64,000 nucleotides of DNA from Rutidosis leptorrhynchoides. Lineage: Eukaryota > Streptophyta > Magnoliopsida > Asterales > Asteraceae. Positions 21,596 to 35,200 of the stretch are shown here, piece after piece (position 1 is the first letter of the stretch; the number at the start of each line of letters is the position of its first letter). The notes under the pieces are model-generated. The model worked only from the letters and a program-made list of their open reading frames with translations. It had not been told where the DNA came from and did not search any database. The stretch lies in NCBI RefSeq assembly GCF_046630445.1, contig NC_092336.1, positions 506,899,001 to 506,963,000 of the forward strand, read 5' to 3'. The position numbers and the translations under genes are program-made.

Positions 21596-24500
21596 TGTAG
21601 TGACCCAAAATTTTCCATGTTTATATATATTAAATGAAATTGTTATTTACATGATTAAGTGTTTCCAATATGTTAAGCAATCAAACTTGTTAAGACTTGA
21701 TTAATTTAAATAGGTTTCATATAGACAATTGACCACCCAAATTGACCGGTGATTCACGAACGTTAAAACTTGTAAAAACTATATGATGACATATATATGA
21801 TTATATATATAGTTAACATGATATTATTATAAGTAAGTATCTCATTAGGTATTTTAACAATGTGTTATATACATAAAATTGAGTTTATTAAATTAAGAAA
21901 CTCGAAACGATATATATAACGATTATCGTTATAACAACCTCTTACTAAATACATATGAATCATATTAAGATATTGATACACTATGTTTAATTATGATAAA
22001 TGATAAGTAAACATGTCATTAAGTGTATTAATAATGAACTACATATGTAAAAACAAGACTACTAACTTAATGATTTCGAAACGAGACATATATGTAACGA
22101 TTATCGTTGTAACAACATTTAACTGTATATATATCATACTAAGATATATTAATATATCATAATATCATGATAATGTAATAATTTAACATCTCTTTAGATA
22201 TAATAAACAATGGGTTAACAACATTTAACAAGATCATTAACCTAAAGGTTTCAAAACAACATTTACATGTAACGACTAACGATGACTTAACGACTCAGTT
22301 AAAATATATATACATGTAGTGTTTTAATATGTATTTATACACTTTTTAAAGACTTCATGACACTTATCAAAATACTTCTACTTAACAAAAATGCTTACAA
22401 TTACATCCTCGTTCAGTTTCATCAACAATTCTACTCGTATGCACCCGTATTCGTACTCGTACAATACACAGCTTTTAGATGTATGTACTATTGGTATATA
22501 TAATCTAACGATCAGCTCTTAGCAGCCCATGTGAGTCACCTAACACATGTGAGAACCATCATTTGGCAACTAGCATGAAATATCTCATAAAATTACAAAA
22601 ATATTAGTAATCATTCATGACTTATTTACATGTAAACAAAATTGCACATCCTTTATATCTAATCCGTATACCAACGACCAAAAACACCTATAAACACTTT
22701 TATTCTTCAATTTTCTTCATCTAATTGATCTCTCTCAATTTCTATCTTCAAGTTCTAAGTGTTCTTCATAAATTCTATAAGTTCTAGTTTCATAAAATCA
22801 AGAATACTTCCAAGTTTGCAAGCTTACTTCCAATCTTGTAAAGTGATCATCCAACCTCAAGAAATCTTTCTTATTTACAGTAAGATATCTTTCTAATATA
22901 AGGTAATACTCATATTCAAACTTTGATTCAATTTCTATAACTATAACAATCTTATTTCGAGTGGAAATCTTACTTGAACTCGTTTTCGTGTTATGATTCT
23001 GCTTCAAGAACTTTCAAGCCATCCAAGGATCCTTTGATGCTAGATCTATTTTTCTCATTTCCAGTAGGTTTATCCACAAAACCTGAGGTAGTAATGATGT
23101 TCATAACATCATTCGATTCATATATATATAACTACCTTATTCGAATGTTTAAACTTGAAATCACTAGAACATAGTTTAGTTAATTCTAAACTTGTTCGCA
23201 AACAAAAGTTAATCCTTCTAACTTAACTTTTAAAATCAACTAAACACATGTTATATATCTATATGATATGCTAAATTAATGATTTAAAACCTGAAAATAC
23301 GAAAAATACCGTAAAACTGGATATACGCCGTCGTAGTAACACCGCGGGCTGTTTTGGGTTAGTTAATTAAAAACTATGATAAACTTTGATTTAAAAGTTG
23401 TTCTTTTGAGAAAATTATTTTTCTTATGAACATGAAACTATATACAAAAATCATGGTTAAACTCAAAGTGAAAGTATGTTTTCCAAAATGGTCATCTAGA
23501 CGTCGTTCTTTCGACTGAAATGACTACCTTTACAAAAACGACTTGTAACCTGTATTTCTGACTATAAACCTATAATTTTTCTGTTTAGATTCATAAAATA
23601 GAGTTCAATATGAAACCATAGCAATTTGATTCACTCAAAACGGATTTAAAACGAAGAAGTTATGGGTAAAACAAGATTGGATATTTTTTGATTGTTGTAG
23701 ATACGGGAAATATTGTAACAATTCTATACAAATCATATCCTAGCTAACTTATATTGTATTATACATGTATTCTAATATATTATGTAATCTTAGGATACTA
23801 TAGACACGTATGCAAATGTTTTGACATATCATATCGACCCATGTATATATATTATTTGGAACAACCATAGACACTCTATATGCAGTAATGTTGGAGTTAG
23901 CTATACAGGGTTGAGGTTGATTCCAAAAATATATATACTTTGAGTTGTGATCGAGCCTGAGACGTGTATACACTGGGTCGTGGATTGATCCAAGATAATA
24001 TATATCAATTTATTTCTGTACATCTAACTATGAACAACTAGTTGTAGGTTACTAACGAAGACAGCTGACTTAATAAACTTAAAACATTAAATGTATTAAA
24101 AATGTTGTAAATATATTTTGAACATATTTTGATATATATGTACATATTTGTTATAGGTTCGTGAATCGACCAGTGGCCAAGTCTTACTTCCCGATGAAGT
24201 AAAAATCTGTGAAAGTGAGTTATAGTTTCACTTTTAAAATCTAATATTTTTGGGATGAGAATACATGCAGGTTTTATAAATGATTTACAAAATAGACACA
24301 AGTAAGTGAAACTACATTCTATGGTTGAATTATCGAAATCGAATATGCCCCTTTTTATTAAGTCTGGTAATCTAAGAATTAGGGAACAGACACCCTAATT
24401 GACGCGAATCCTAAAGATAGATCTATTGGGCCTAACAAACCCCATCCAAAGTACGGGATGCTTTAGTACTTTGAACTTTATATCATATCCGAAGGGTGTC

Positions 24501-25046
24501 CCGGAATGATGGGGATATTCTTATATGCATCTTGTTAATGTCGGTTACCAGGTGTTCACCATATGAATGATTTTTATCTCTATGTATGGGATGTATATTG
24601 AAATATGAAATCTTGTGGTCTATTATTACGATTTGATAAATATATAGGTTAAACCTATAACTCACCAACATTTTTGTTGACGTTTAAAGCATGTTTATTC
24701 TCATGTGATTATTAAGAGCTTCCGCTGTTGCATGCTAATATATGGACAAGATTTGGAGTCAGCATGCTTGTATAATATTGTTTAAAACTGCATTCGAAAT
24801 TTACTTTGTTGTAACATATTAATATTGTAAACCAATATGTATTGGTAGTGTGTAAGTGTGATATTTTTAGATTATCATTTCTGATAATCTATGTGGTGTC
24901 ATTTCAACCTTGTCGATAAAATAAAGGTTATGGTTTGTTTTAAAAACGAATGCAGTCTTTGAAAAACGTCTCATATAGAGGTCAAAACCTCGCAACGAAA
25001 TCAATTAATATGGAACGTTTATAATCAATATGAACGGGACATTTCA
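21596..25046 (+). repeat. 3' LTR of the interrupted chromovirus
   Basis: This 3451-bp LTR is related along its length to the inner element's LTRs, in the opposite orientation, with many substitutions and indels. It is therefore older. The predicted LTR intron is recognisable (donor at 24215), but the acceptor AG is mutated to AT (24703-24704). Confidence 0.85.
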
Positions 25047-25559
25047 GTTGTGGACCATGAACAAATGCATGTCATTAGACATCGCCTTAACAGTTGCTTG
25101 TTCATCGCTTTCCTTTACAACCGGACGGTAGTTTACCGAAAGGTAATATACGGGACAAGTAAACTGGACATGTGCTTTCCTAATACAAGGTTAGCAAGTG
25201 GGTGACATAAAACCGCAAGTTTTGAGCTAAAATTTTAAAATATGAAACCAACAAAATCCACAAAAATATTTTGCAAACACCGGTGAAGGTTATTCCGGAA
25301 AACTTATCTAGGGTAAAAGCTAGAATGAATTTTCAAAAGATCAAATGTTTTCATAAAGATCCAATTTCCTTAACAGGATCTAAATTTTATAAGTCATGTG
25401 GGACTGTAAACTGCATCGTCACTATCATTGTTTATACTGCCGTATCAAAATCACTGATTTATAAAGTGTGAGAATAAAAAAAGTGATTCGAGTGAAGTGT
25501 GGTTTAATTTCAAGTTCTGTATTGCTTGAGGACAAGCAACGTTCAAGTGTGGGGATATT
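25047..25559 (+). mobile_element. 3' internal fragment of an upstream Athila-like copy
   Basis: It is almost identical to 31014-31524, the stretch just before the second Athila-like LTR, including the G-rich end (AGTGTGGGGATATT) that precedes each LTR. Its presence before LTR 25560-27510 shows that the first LTR also served as the 3' LTR of another, mostly unseen copy. The array is therefore tandem. Confidence 0.75.
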
Positions 25560-26220
25560 TGATAGTACTCTAAATGAACATATATTTAGGCGCAATATCC
25601 TTCAAATATGTAAAGTTTTTAGTTGCAATTGTTCTATTTTTATGTAATAATCGTTTAAATAAATAAGTGCGAAGACAAAAGAAGAAAACGAAGATTTGAA
25701 GACACAAACGTCCAGAATGCTCAAACGTACAAGTTAAACTCCAAGTGGTTCAATTTATTGATGATCAACATCTAAATATTGACAAGAGTACAAGTTGCGG
25801 AACGTAAAGTACAAGATGTTAAAGCATACAAAAAGACGTTTGAGAAACCGGAACCGAGACAAAAACCGGGCGTAAATGTACGAGACAACGGAGCAAAAAT
25901 TACAAGTCAACTATGCACAAGAATAAAATATAATATATATATATATATATATAATTAATATAAATTATATATATAACAATATGTCGACAAGCAAGAAAAC
26001 AAAAAATATGTGAGCAGGATCTGAGGGCCATGCGATCGTATAGGAAATAGGCATAAAATCCATGCGAGTGCATGAGCCCATGCGAGTGCATGAGATTTGC
26101 ACTAAAACCCCATGCACTCGCATGGGCATCAGAATCAGGAAATATGCCTATAAATGCCAGGATTCTGCTCGACGAAAAAACTACACCAACACAATAATCA
26201 ATCTCTCTTCTCTCTGTATA

Positions 26221-26290
<70 letters not shown>

Positions 26291-27510
26291 TTTAGTTTTA
26301 TATTAGTTTAGTATGGGTAATGTAAAGGTTATTTTACGGGTTTTAAATCGGAACTCTGTCCCTGTAACACTACGCGATTAATAATCATTGTAAGCTAAAT
26401 TCTCCTTTTTTAATTATGTATCGTACTTAAGTTATTATTATGCTTATTTGAGCCGAAGTAATTGTGATGTTGGGCTAAATATTAAGACGGGGTTATTGGG
26501 CTTTGGACCATAATTGGGGTTTGGACAAAAGACCGACACTTGTGGAAATTGGACTATGGGCTATTAATGGGCTTTATATTTGATTAACTAAATGATATCT
26601 TGTTAATTTAATATAAAGATTTATAATTTGACGTATCTATTTATAACCACATACGCTTGACTGGGTACGGTGAGCGGGATATTTATAAATACTAATAATT
26701 ATTTATTTGACCGGACATGGGGATGGATTAATAGTCAATGGACTCATTAAAACAGGGGTGGATTACATTCAAGGAAAATTGGTGTAATTGTTAATAAAGT
26801 ATTAAAACATTGGATTACACGCAGTCGATAACCTGGTGTAATCATTAACAATGTATTAAAACCTTATTACAGTTTAAGTCCCCAATTAGTTGGAATATTT
26901 GACTTCGGGTATAAGGTTAATTTGGCGAAGACCCTCGTACTTTATAATTATGACCGATGGACTATTATGGACAAAACCAGATGGACTTATCAAATAATCC
27001 AGGACAAAGAACAATTAACCCAGGGTAATAAATTAAAATCAAAACGTCAAACATTATGATTACGGAAGTTTAAATAAGCATAATTATTTTATTTCATTTC
27101 TTATCGCAATTTTATATTTCGTCATTTAAATATCATTATTTATTTTACGCTTTAAGTTCTATTTATATTTAATATTTTTGCATTAGGTTTTAATTGTGAC
27201 TTAAAATATAAAATCGACAAACCGGTCATTAAACGGTAAATCCCCCTTTTTATATTATTATATATAATTATATATATTTTGTACAAATATAGTTATATAA
27301 AAATATAGTGTAAAATAAGCCGTCTCCCTGTGGAACGAACCGGACTTCCTAAAAACTATACTACTCTACGATTAGGTACACTGCCTATTTTGTTGTAGCA
27401 AGGTTTAGGTATATCTCATCTGTAAATAAATTATATAAAACTTGTGTAATATTTCGTCGTATTTCGTAGTAAAAAATAATAATATTTCGTACACCTCCGC
27501 TCACACATCA
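25560..27510 (+). repeat. Athila-like LTR A
   Basis: The LTR starts TGATAGTACTC and ends CACATCA, followed after six bases by a tRNA-Asp-type primer site. It matches 31525-36421 once the solo LTR there is removed. It holds a long TA microsatellite (26221-26286) and clusters of CATGCGA/TCGCATG palindromes (26028-26125). Confidence 0.8.
26221..26286 (+). repeat. (TA)n microsatellite in LTR A
   Basis: This is a TA dinucleotide run of about 65 bp. The same locus in LTR B (about 32168-32201) is roughly half as long, so length is not conserved between the two LTRs. Confidence 0.9.
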
Positions 27511-27516
27511 AGTTTT

Positions 27517-27532
27517 TGGTGCCGCTGCCGGG
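27517..27532 (+). promoter_or_regulatory. Primer binding site, tRNA-Asp type
   Basis: TGGTGCCGCTGCCGGG differs at two bases from the complement of the plant tRNA-Asp 3' end (TGGCGCCGTTGCCGGG). That site is typical of Athila/Tat-group elements. It sets the end of LTR A at 27510. Confidence 0.75.
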
Positions 27533-28527
27533 TAACTCGGCGAAACGCTATATTTTTAATTTATATTTGTAAAAATATAATTATAAAAAAAATGAAAAAA
27601 AAATATAAAACAATAAAATGAAATATATATATATATATATTTTTAAGATTTTGTTTTCATTTTTAGTTTTTAAAATATAAGTTTATTTTAATAAATATTT
27701 TCTTTATATATTTTTGTAAAAAAAAGAAAAAAAAACGTCCGAACAAATTTAAGCCTGCAATATAATCTGAATCTGCACACCATGCGATCGCATGGCTTCT
27801 AAGCTTAAACCCCATGCGATCGAATGGGATGACCTGACCGACCTGATCCTTAAATGCATTTAATACGAGTAGGGTTTTATTAATTATTATTATTATTATT
27901 AGGGTTTTAATTAATTAATATATATTTATATCTAGTTTTATTATTATTTGTAATTTTAAGTTTTATTTATTTGTATTAATTATATAGATTAATATTTTTA
28001 TATAATAATAATATAAAGATAAAATTTTTATATAAAATTTTATTTTTATCATTTTTCTTTTATATCCTTTTGTATCTTTTTAAACATCTAGTTTATAATT
28101 TTTAATTTTATCGTTTCGTAATTATAGTTTTGCCGATTTTCTTTAGAATTTTTAGACTTTAGTCATAACTTTTAGTTTTAAGTTTTTAGATTATTTTTCG
28201 ACGCAATTTTTTTTTTCTACGCGCTAGTTCATAGGACATAGAATTTTTAAAATCTTTAAATTTTGACGAAAAATTATTGCAAGCGATTAAATTAATAGAC
28301 ATCCAAATTTTCTGGTTCTTAGTAATAGTTGGATTTGTTAGTGGCGAGTTATGGATTTTCCAATTTAAAGGATCCTGGCTACCTGCTGCATCTATTGGCT
28401 ATTCGAAACGTGGGCAAAAGCAGAAAAGTCTATTAATTTAATAATCTATATAATTTTTAGTTTTATAACTAATAGGATAATTAGTAAATGCACCACATTG
28501 TAGCTAAAATTTAGTAATAAGCGTATT

Positions 28528-29658
28528 ATGGAAAATCTCGAAAATATTTTGGAAACTCTTTCTGACATGCAAAATCAATTAAATCAATACTCTCAAACGA
28601 ATGTTGATGAAAATTTGTTCGGTCAAACTTGGATCACGAATAACGAAACAATAACTGGTTGTGAAATCTGTGGAGATTATCATTCAATATGGGAATGTTA
28701 TTATTACGTTCCTATGGAAAATTATGCACCCATGGAACCTGAATAGAATAATTATGAGGAATACAATTCAAATTGGGATTATTCTCAAGAATATATCCAA
28801 ACTCAACAACCAGAGGACGAGGAAAATTATGTGTCTGAAAAGTTATTAGATTATATGAAAATCAAACTCGAAGAATTTGACGCTCAAAATAAACAAATGA
28901 GAGAGTTTGAAAATTGACAAGCTGAAACTCTATCAGACTACACACAGATTGATCTGAGAAGTCGTGTGCAAGAAAATCTCATATCATCGAATTTTGATGA
29001 ATTCGAGAGCTCCGAAATCACCAATTATCCCGATGATACTTTTTATTCAGTTTTACCAATTTCACAACATATCGACACATTAGCCTGTACCGACGAAATC
29101 ATCGATCCATCAATGGATGAAGAAGAAGTAAGGGTGACAAATTGGTACTCTTGGGAAAATGATAACGTTGAAAATTTTACCCCCAAGACCAAAGTGGTGG
29201 GGCCGATAAGGACCGTTAATGAAGAAGAATTTGCTTCGATCACGAAATTCACAATTCCACAACCTTCCAACCCAATAATCTCAATAAATGAGTCATCTAC
29301 CGAAGATGAACTACGAGCTGTAATAGATATTGACACCTCGGATTTCACCCAATTGGGTAATAGAGGTGAAAACTTTGATTCCGAGAATGAACGGAAGGAA
29401 ATGTTAGGAATTGTCCACCCTATAGAAATATGTATATCAGTGTATAACGATCCATTTGACCAAGAACCAGAAAAGAGACATATCCCTTTACTGAAAGCTA
29501 CACTTAAAAAAGAATTAAGTAGTGACAATCGGGTGGGTCTAAACTTTAAACCCATTGATATATTTTATACCACCCGAGATGTAAATAACTGGCTCACTAT
29601 TTATTCTACCGACTTCACATGTCGTCAACTAAGCGTGGAGAAGTCTAACCCCACTTAA
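28528..29658 (+). pseudogene. Gag-like ORF with two in-frame stops (Athila-like)
   Basis: The frame is open for about 377 codons except for TAG at 28744-28746 and TGA at 28915-28917. The first segment has a knuckle-like CEICGDYHSIWEC (C-x2-C-x3-H-x4-C) preceded by a short coiled-coil-like stretch. This resembles the C-terminal half of Athila Gag. The segment from 28966 (230 codons) is acidic, with no motif I recognise. Either the gene is decaying or the stops are read through; decay is likelier because the element has no pol. Confidence 0.6.
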
Positions 29659-31524
29659 CGTTAAATTAGGGATTCGGGTTAGTGCATAACTCGTTAATAA
29701 AAATGCACAATGAGTAAGGGTAAAAACACATTTTCAAAAATTAGCAAACAGTTTAGAAAAGCAACCGTTTTTGAAGAAAAACATGTGTGATAAAATAACG
29801 AAAGTAATGAACGATGAGATGTCATCTATCATTCGACGAGCTTTGTAATTACAAACTGGGTATTTTTAATCACTTTTCTACACTAATCACCCTCATGAAT
29901 TTATAATTATAATCTGATTTCATGCAAATGAGGGCATTGCATGATCTCAAGTGTGGGAAAGGGTTATAAATTCTCTCGGGTTTACACTTGGTTTAATTGC
30001 CAAATTTTGTGAAAATTTGAAAAATTTTCAACTAAACGAATTCAAAATTATGTTTATAAATATTTACGAACGATAAAACTAGGTAATAATACCGAAATTA
30101 TTGTTACCTCCGAGAGAACATAAATTGAGAAACAACCCAAAACGTTTGAATTAATTTAAAATGGAATAAAGGAGAATAAAAAGGCAAAGAAAAGAATAAA
30201 TAAAAGCTAAGTGTGGGAAGAATTTACCAAGTTCTTTAAAACATATATCACATATTTTGTACAATATTATTGCAGGTACTTTTGCTTTGGACTAAACTAA
30301 TCAGTTTTACCCGATTTACTATAATATATTTGAAAGAAAGATGGATCTACACGATGAATCAATTCCATCATTAAAAGGAAGTAAAGTCTTCCGAAAAAGA
30401 AATACGCTTCTTGATTTAGGTTAAGAAGTTGTCATCTAGACCAGTTGTAGAGTCTACGAAAAACCTTGAAAAAATTTCTCGAAAATCAGGTGGAAATCCA
30501 TGGACCTCAGCATCAAACAGGGTCGCCAAGTGGTCAGACTTATCCTAACCATGAGAGGATCTGTCTCGTAAAATGGGGAGGGCGCCGTGCAAATTAGCTT
30601 GATAAGACTAATGAATCAGACCCCCAGAAAGGATAATCTCCTTAAAAGATTAAAAATCAGCATTTAAGCCTAATATTACTCAATCCTTGAGATTGACCTT
30701 AAAGATTGAGAATTACAAACTCATGGAATTCGATGATATCTAAACTCGAGCTTGAACGAGAAAATATTTTGATCAAAATTAAAACCGATTTGTTTTCTGA
30801 AAACCTATTTTCAATGCGTTCATTACCATTGAACGTAAAATCCTAGGAATTTACCTCAGAATTCATTAGGTCACCTGAACCAAATCGGGTGTCAACCGTA
30901 AGAATGGTGGTTGCATAGCATGGTCAAAGACAGGACCTTGTGCCAGACCGAAAAACTATAGGGTGATCTTTACTATTTCTCCTACAAAGGATAGTAATTG
31001 CATCCTACACGTTGTGGACCATGAACAAATGCATATCATTAGACATCACCTTAACAGTTGCTTGTTCATCGCTTTCCTTTACAACCGGACGGTAGTTTAC
31101 CGAAAGGTAATATACGGGACAAGTAAACTGGACGTGTGCTTTCCTAATACAAGGTTAGCAAGTGGGTGACACAAAACCGCAAGTTTTGAGCTAAAATTTT
31201 AAAATATGAAACCAACAAAATCCACAAAAACATTTTGCAAACACCGGTGAAGGGTTATTCCGAAAAACTTATCTAGGGTAAAAGCTAGAATGAATTTTCA
31301 AAAGATCAAATGTTTTCATAAAGATCCAATTTCCTTAAAAGGATCTAAATTTTATAAGTCATGTGGGACTGTAAACCGCATCGTTACTATCATTGTTTAT
31401 ACCGCGGTATCAAAATCACTGATGTATAAAGTGTGAGAATAAAAAAAGTGATTCGAGTGAAGTGTGATTTAATTTCAAGTTCTGTATTGCTTGAGGACAA
31501 GCAACATTCAAGTGTGGGGATATT

Positions 31525-31895
31525 TGATAGTGCTCTAAATGAACATATATTTAGGCGCAATATCCTTCAAATATGTAAAGTTTTTAGTTGCAATTGTTCT
31601 ATTTTTATGTAATAATCGTTTAAATAAATAAGTGCGAAGACAAAAGAAGAAAACGAAGATTTGAAGACGCAAACGTCCAGAATGCTCAAACGTACAAGTT
31701 AAACTCCAAGTGGTTCAATTTATTGATGATCAACATCTAAATATTGACAAGAGTACAAGTTGCGGAACGTAAAGTACAAGATATTAAAGCATACGAAAAG
31801 ACGTTTGAGAAATCGGAACCGAGACATAAACCGGGCGTAGATGTACGAGACAACGGAGCAAAAATTACAAGTCAACTATGCACAATAATATAATA

Positions 31896-31927
<32 letters not shown>

Positions 31928-32166
31928 AATATGTCGACAAGCAAGAAAACAAAAAATATGTGAGCTGGATCTGACGGCCATGCGATCGCATGGGAAATAG
32001 GCATAACACCCATGCGAGTGCATGAGCCCATGCGAGTGCATGAGATTTGCACTAAAACCCCATGCACTCGCATGGGCATCAGAATCAGGAAATATGCCTA
32101 TAAATACCAGGCTTCTGCTCGACAAAAAAACTACACCAACACAATAATCAATCTCTCTTCTCTCTG

Positions 32167-32206
<40 letters not shown>

Positions 32207-35200
32207 TAGTTTTATATTAGTTTAGTTTGGGTAATGTAAAGGTTATTTTACGGGTTTTAAAGTCGAAACTCTGTCCCTGTAACACTACGCGATTAATAAT
32301 CACTGTAAGCTAAATTCTCCCTTTTTAATTATGTATCGTACTTAAGTTATTATTATGCTTATTTGAGCCGAAGTAATCGTGATGTTGGGCTAAATATTAA
32401 GACGGGGTTATTGGGCTTTTGACCATAATTGGGGTTTGGACAAAAGACCGACACTTGTGAAAATTGGATTATGGGCTATTAATGGGCTTTATATTTGATT
32501 AACTAAATGATATCTTGTTAATTTAATATAGAGATTTATAATTTGACGTATCTATTTATAACCACATACGCTTGACTGGGTACGGTGAGCGGGATATTTA
32601 TAAATACTAATAATTATTCATTTGACCAGACACGGGGATGGATTAATAGTCAATGGACTCATTAAAACATGGGTGGATTACATTCAAGGGAAATTGGTAT
32701 AATTGTTAATAAAGTATTAAAACATTGGATTACACGCAGTCGATAACCTGGTGTAATCATTAACAATGTATTAAAACCTTATTACAGTTTAAGTCCCCAA
32801 TTAGTTGGAATATTTGACTTCGGGTATAAGGTTAATTTGGCGAAGACCCTCGCACTTTATAATTATGATCGATGGACTATTATGGACAAAACCAGATGGA
32901 CTTATCAAATAATCCAGGACAAAGAACATGTAACGACCCTGGATTTTCCAACGTTTATTTATTAATAATTATTATTAATACTTGTGATTAAATGAATGTA
33001 TTGTTATACATTTACTTGTTACCATGATTGGCTTTTGAATGCCCGACACGTCTTTGTGACACACGAACTTTTCACGAATAATATTTAAGATATTATTTAC
33101 ATTCATGATTAATTGTTATTAATCATTTTTAATTAACTAAGTTTACTAGTTAATTCCTTGGGCTTATTTTTTTAACTTGTTACTTACATACATACTTGGG
33201 CTTTATATTTGTACATGGACTTATAAGCCCACTCTACTTAACTAAATGGATTAATTAGCCCAACACTCATGTAAGTATCACTTTAGAATTAAACTAGATT
33301 GTTTTGTGCACATGGAATCTAGTTACATGTTACTTCCCATGCAAACACATCTTATAACCATCTTTTTAAGCCTTTACATGTAAGAACCTAGTGGACTAAT
33401 CTCTTCCCCCTCCCCTTGAGTGAAACCGTCGGCCTCCAAGAAGCAAGAGGGAGTTTTTGTTTCACTTTTTGTATTACTTTATCTTGCATTCTCTCATTTC
33501 AAACTCACACTTCAAACTTGCATTTCTTTTTCTCTCCATTCTCTCTCAATATTGTAAGTAACATGAACAAACTTCCTCTCCTTTTTTCTTGACAAAACCG
33601 AAACTTAAATCATCATTATCATCATCTTTTGCTTGTTTAACTACTTGCTCTTTGTTTATTGTTGATTACTTACTAGTTACTAAGAACCAAACTCTTTAGT
33701 TTGTTCTTCAAATTATCTTGTATTTACAAGAACACACAAGAACTAAACTCTCTAGTTTATGTTCTACATTTATTGTTTTAAAAGATTAAAGTCCATGTGT
33801 TGTAAAAACCATACTTGTAATTCATGTTTGTAAACTTAAAGTTTACTTTCTTAAAGATCAAGATTTTGGCTTGAATCTTTAAAGTATGAACAACAATGAA
33901 CTAGTTACTTGTTTATTTAGTTTATTACTTCATTCTTGCACTTTTTAAATTCATGATTCATGTTGTTGTTGGTCAAGTGTTACTAGTTAACTTTGATCTC
34001 ATTTTTTTTCTTGAACTAAAGTTAACTTTAAAAGTTCAAGAACATGGAAGTATAAATTTTTAGTTATAACTTCATATACTTGTGATGGATCTAAGTTCTA
34101 TAGCTTATGGTCTACTTATTTTGTCATAATCAAAAGCTTGTAAGCTTATATACACTTTACAAGATGAAAATCTAAGTTTTGTAACTTATGGGTTCATTAA
34201 AGTAAAGGTTCAAGTATTATTACTTAGGATTTAACTTAATAACTTTAGATCTAGACCTTTGGGTCTTGGATCTTCAAGATCTAACTAAGAACTATGTTCT
34301 ACATCTTAAGATCTTGATTAGTTAGTTTACTTTCAAGTTTGTAGTTCAATACTACTTTTATAGTTCATGTATGTGTTAAATCTAAGACTTTGATGTAACT
34401 TTGGTTCATCAAACTACATACAATACTTAAATGAGTTGTGCTACATGTCTTAGACTTACACAAGTGTTATGATGGTCAAACCTTGGTTAAGATGATGCAA
34501 ACACATCAACGAGTTGTACACTTGAAGCTATATGCATCAAGGATGAGAACCGTGATAAGCATCAAGCACCAAGAACCCACCGGAACCTACTGTTTACTGT
34601 TTCTGGGTCTGATTAGTACGACCTGGGCTACTGTAAAGATTATTTTCAGTTAGCTATGTTCGAGTAGATAACTTTTCATTTAAGACTCGTCTTAATCCGA
34701 TTTACGGTTTAGGATTTATGGCCCTCCGATCGTCACTATGTTCTTTTAACGTTGTGCTGAAAATTCTGACCTACTCGCACTTAGACCGTCGCCACGATCA
34801 AACATAGACGAGTTTGCTTCTGGAATTTTTACCACAACTAAAGGACTCATATATGGAGCCATGGCCACTGGTCTCACCTTATTTCAGTAGGTATAGAGGC
34901 CGTGGTGACTGATCGAATTCAGCCTTTGTTTTAAACTCTTTTCATGAACGAAACTTACTTTACACCTTTTGTTTGATGATGAATGATGATGACCCTTAAG
35001 ACCTTATTTACATACATTTAAACCTATTGGGATGATTTACTGACTTAGTACTATTTGACTTAGGTTGAGGACTTTCCGGACCTACGTACTTGCTTACTTC
35101 CCGACTCGACTTTACCACTACTTTACCACTGTGAGTTATAGCATCCCTTTTTACTTTAACTATTTTGGGAACTGAGAATACATGTGCATTTTACGTTTTA

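Larger units (their letters stand above)
20861..25046 (+). mobile_element. Tekay chromovirus, right part (pol end and 3' LTR)
   Basis: This belongs to the same family as the inner element. It begins in the integrase core because the outer element (ending at 20860) was inserted there; the left half must lie before the window. Its 3' LTR is 21596-25046 (TGTAGTGACC...GGGACATTTCA). At 25047 it meets Athila-like internal sequence, so it was itself inserted into that element. Confidence 0.85.
27511..31524 (+). mobile_element. Internal region of an Athila-like element lacking pol
   Basis: This 4-kb interior has only a broken gag-like frame (28528-29658) and no protease, RT, RNase H or integrase. 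It is a non-autonomous or decayed Athila/Tat relative. The stretch 29659-31013 shows no coding sequence by eye. 31014-31524 repeats 25047-25559. The interior ends in a G-rich PPT-like AGTGTGGGGATATT. Confidence 0.7.

Noticed and set aside
28966-29658. Independent 230-codon gene in the Athila-like interior
   Set aside because: It is in the same frame as 28528-28746 and separated only by two stops, so it was merged into one gag-like pseudogene.
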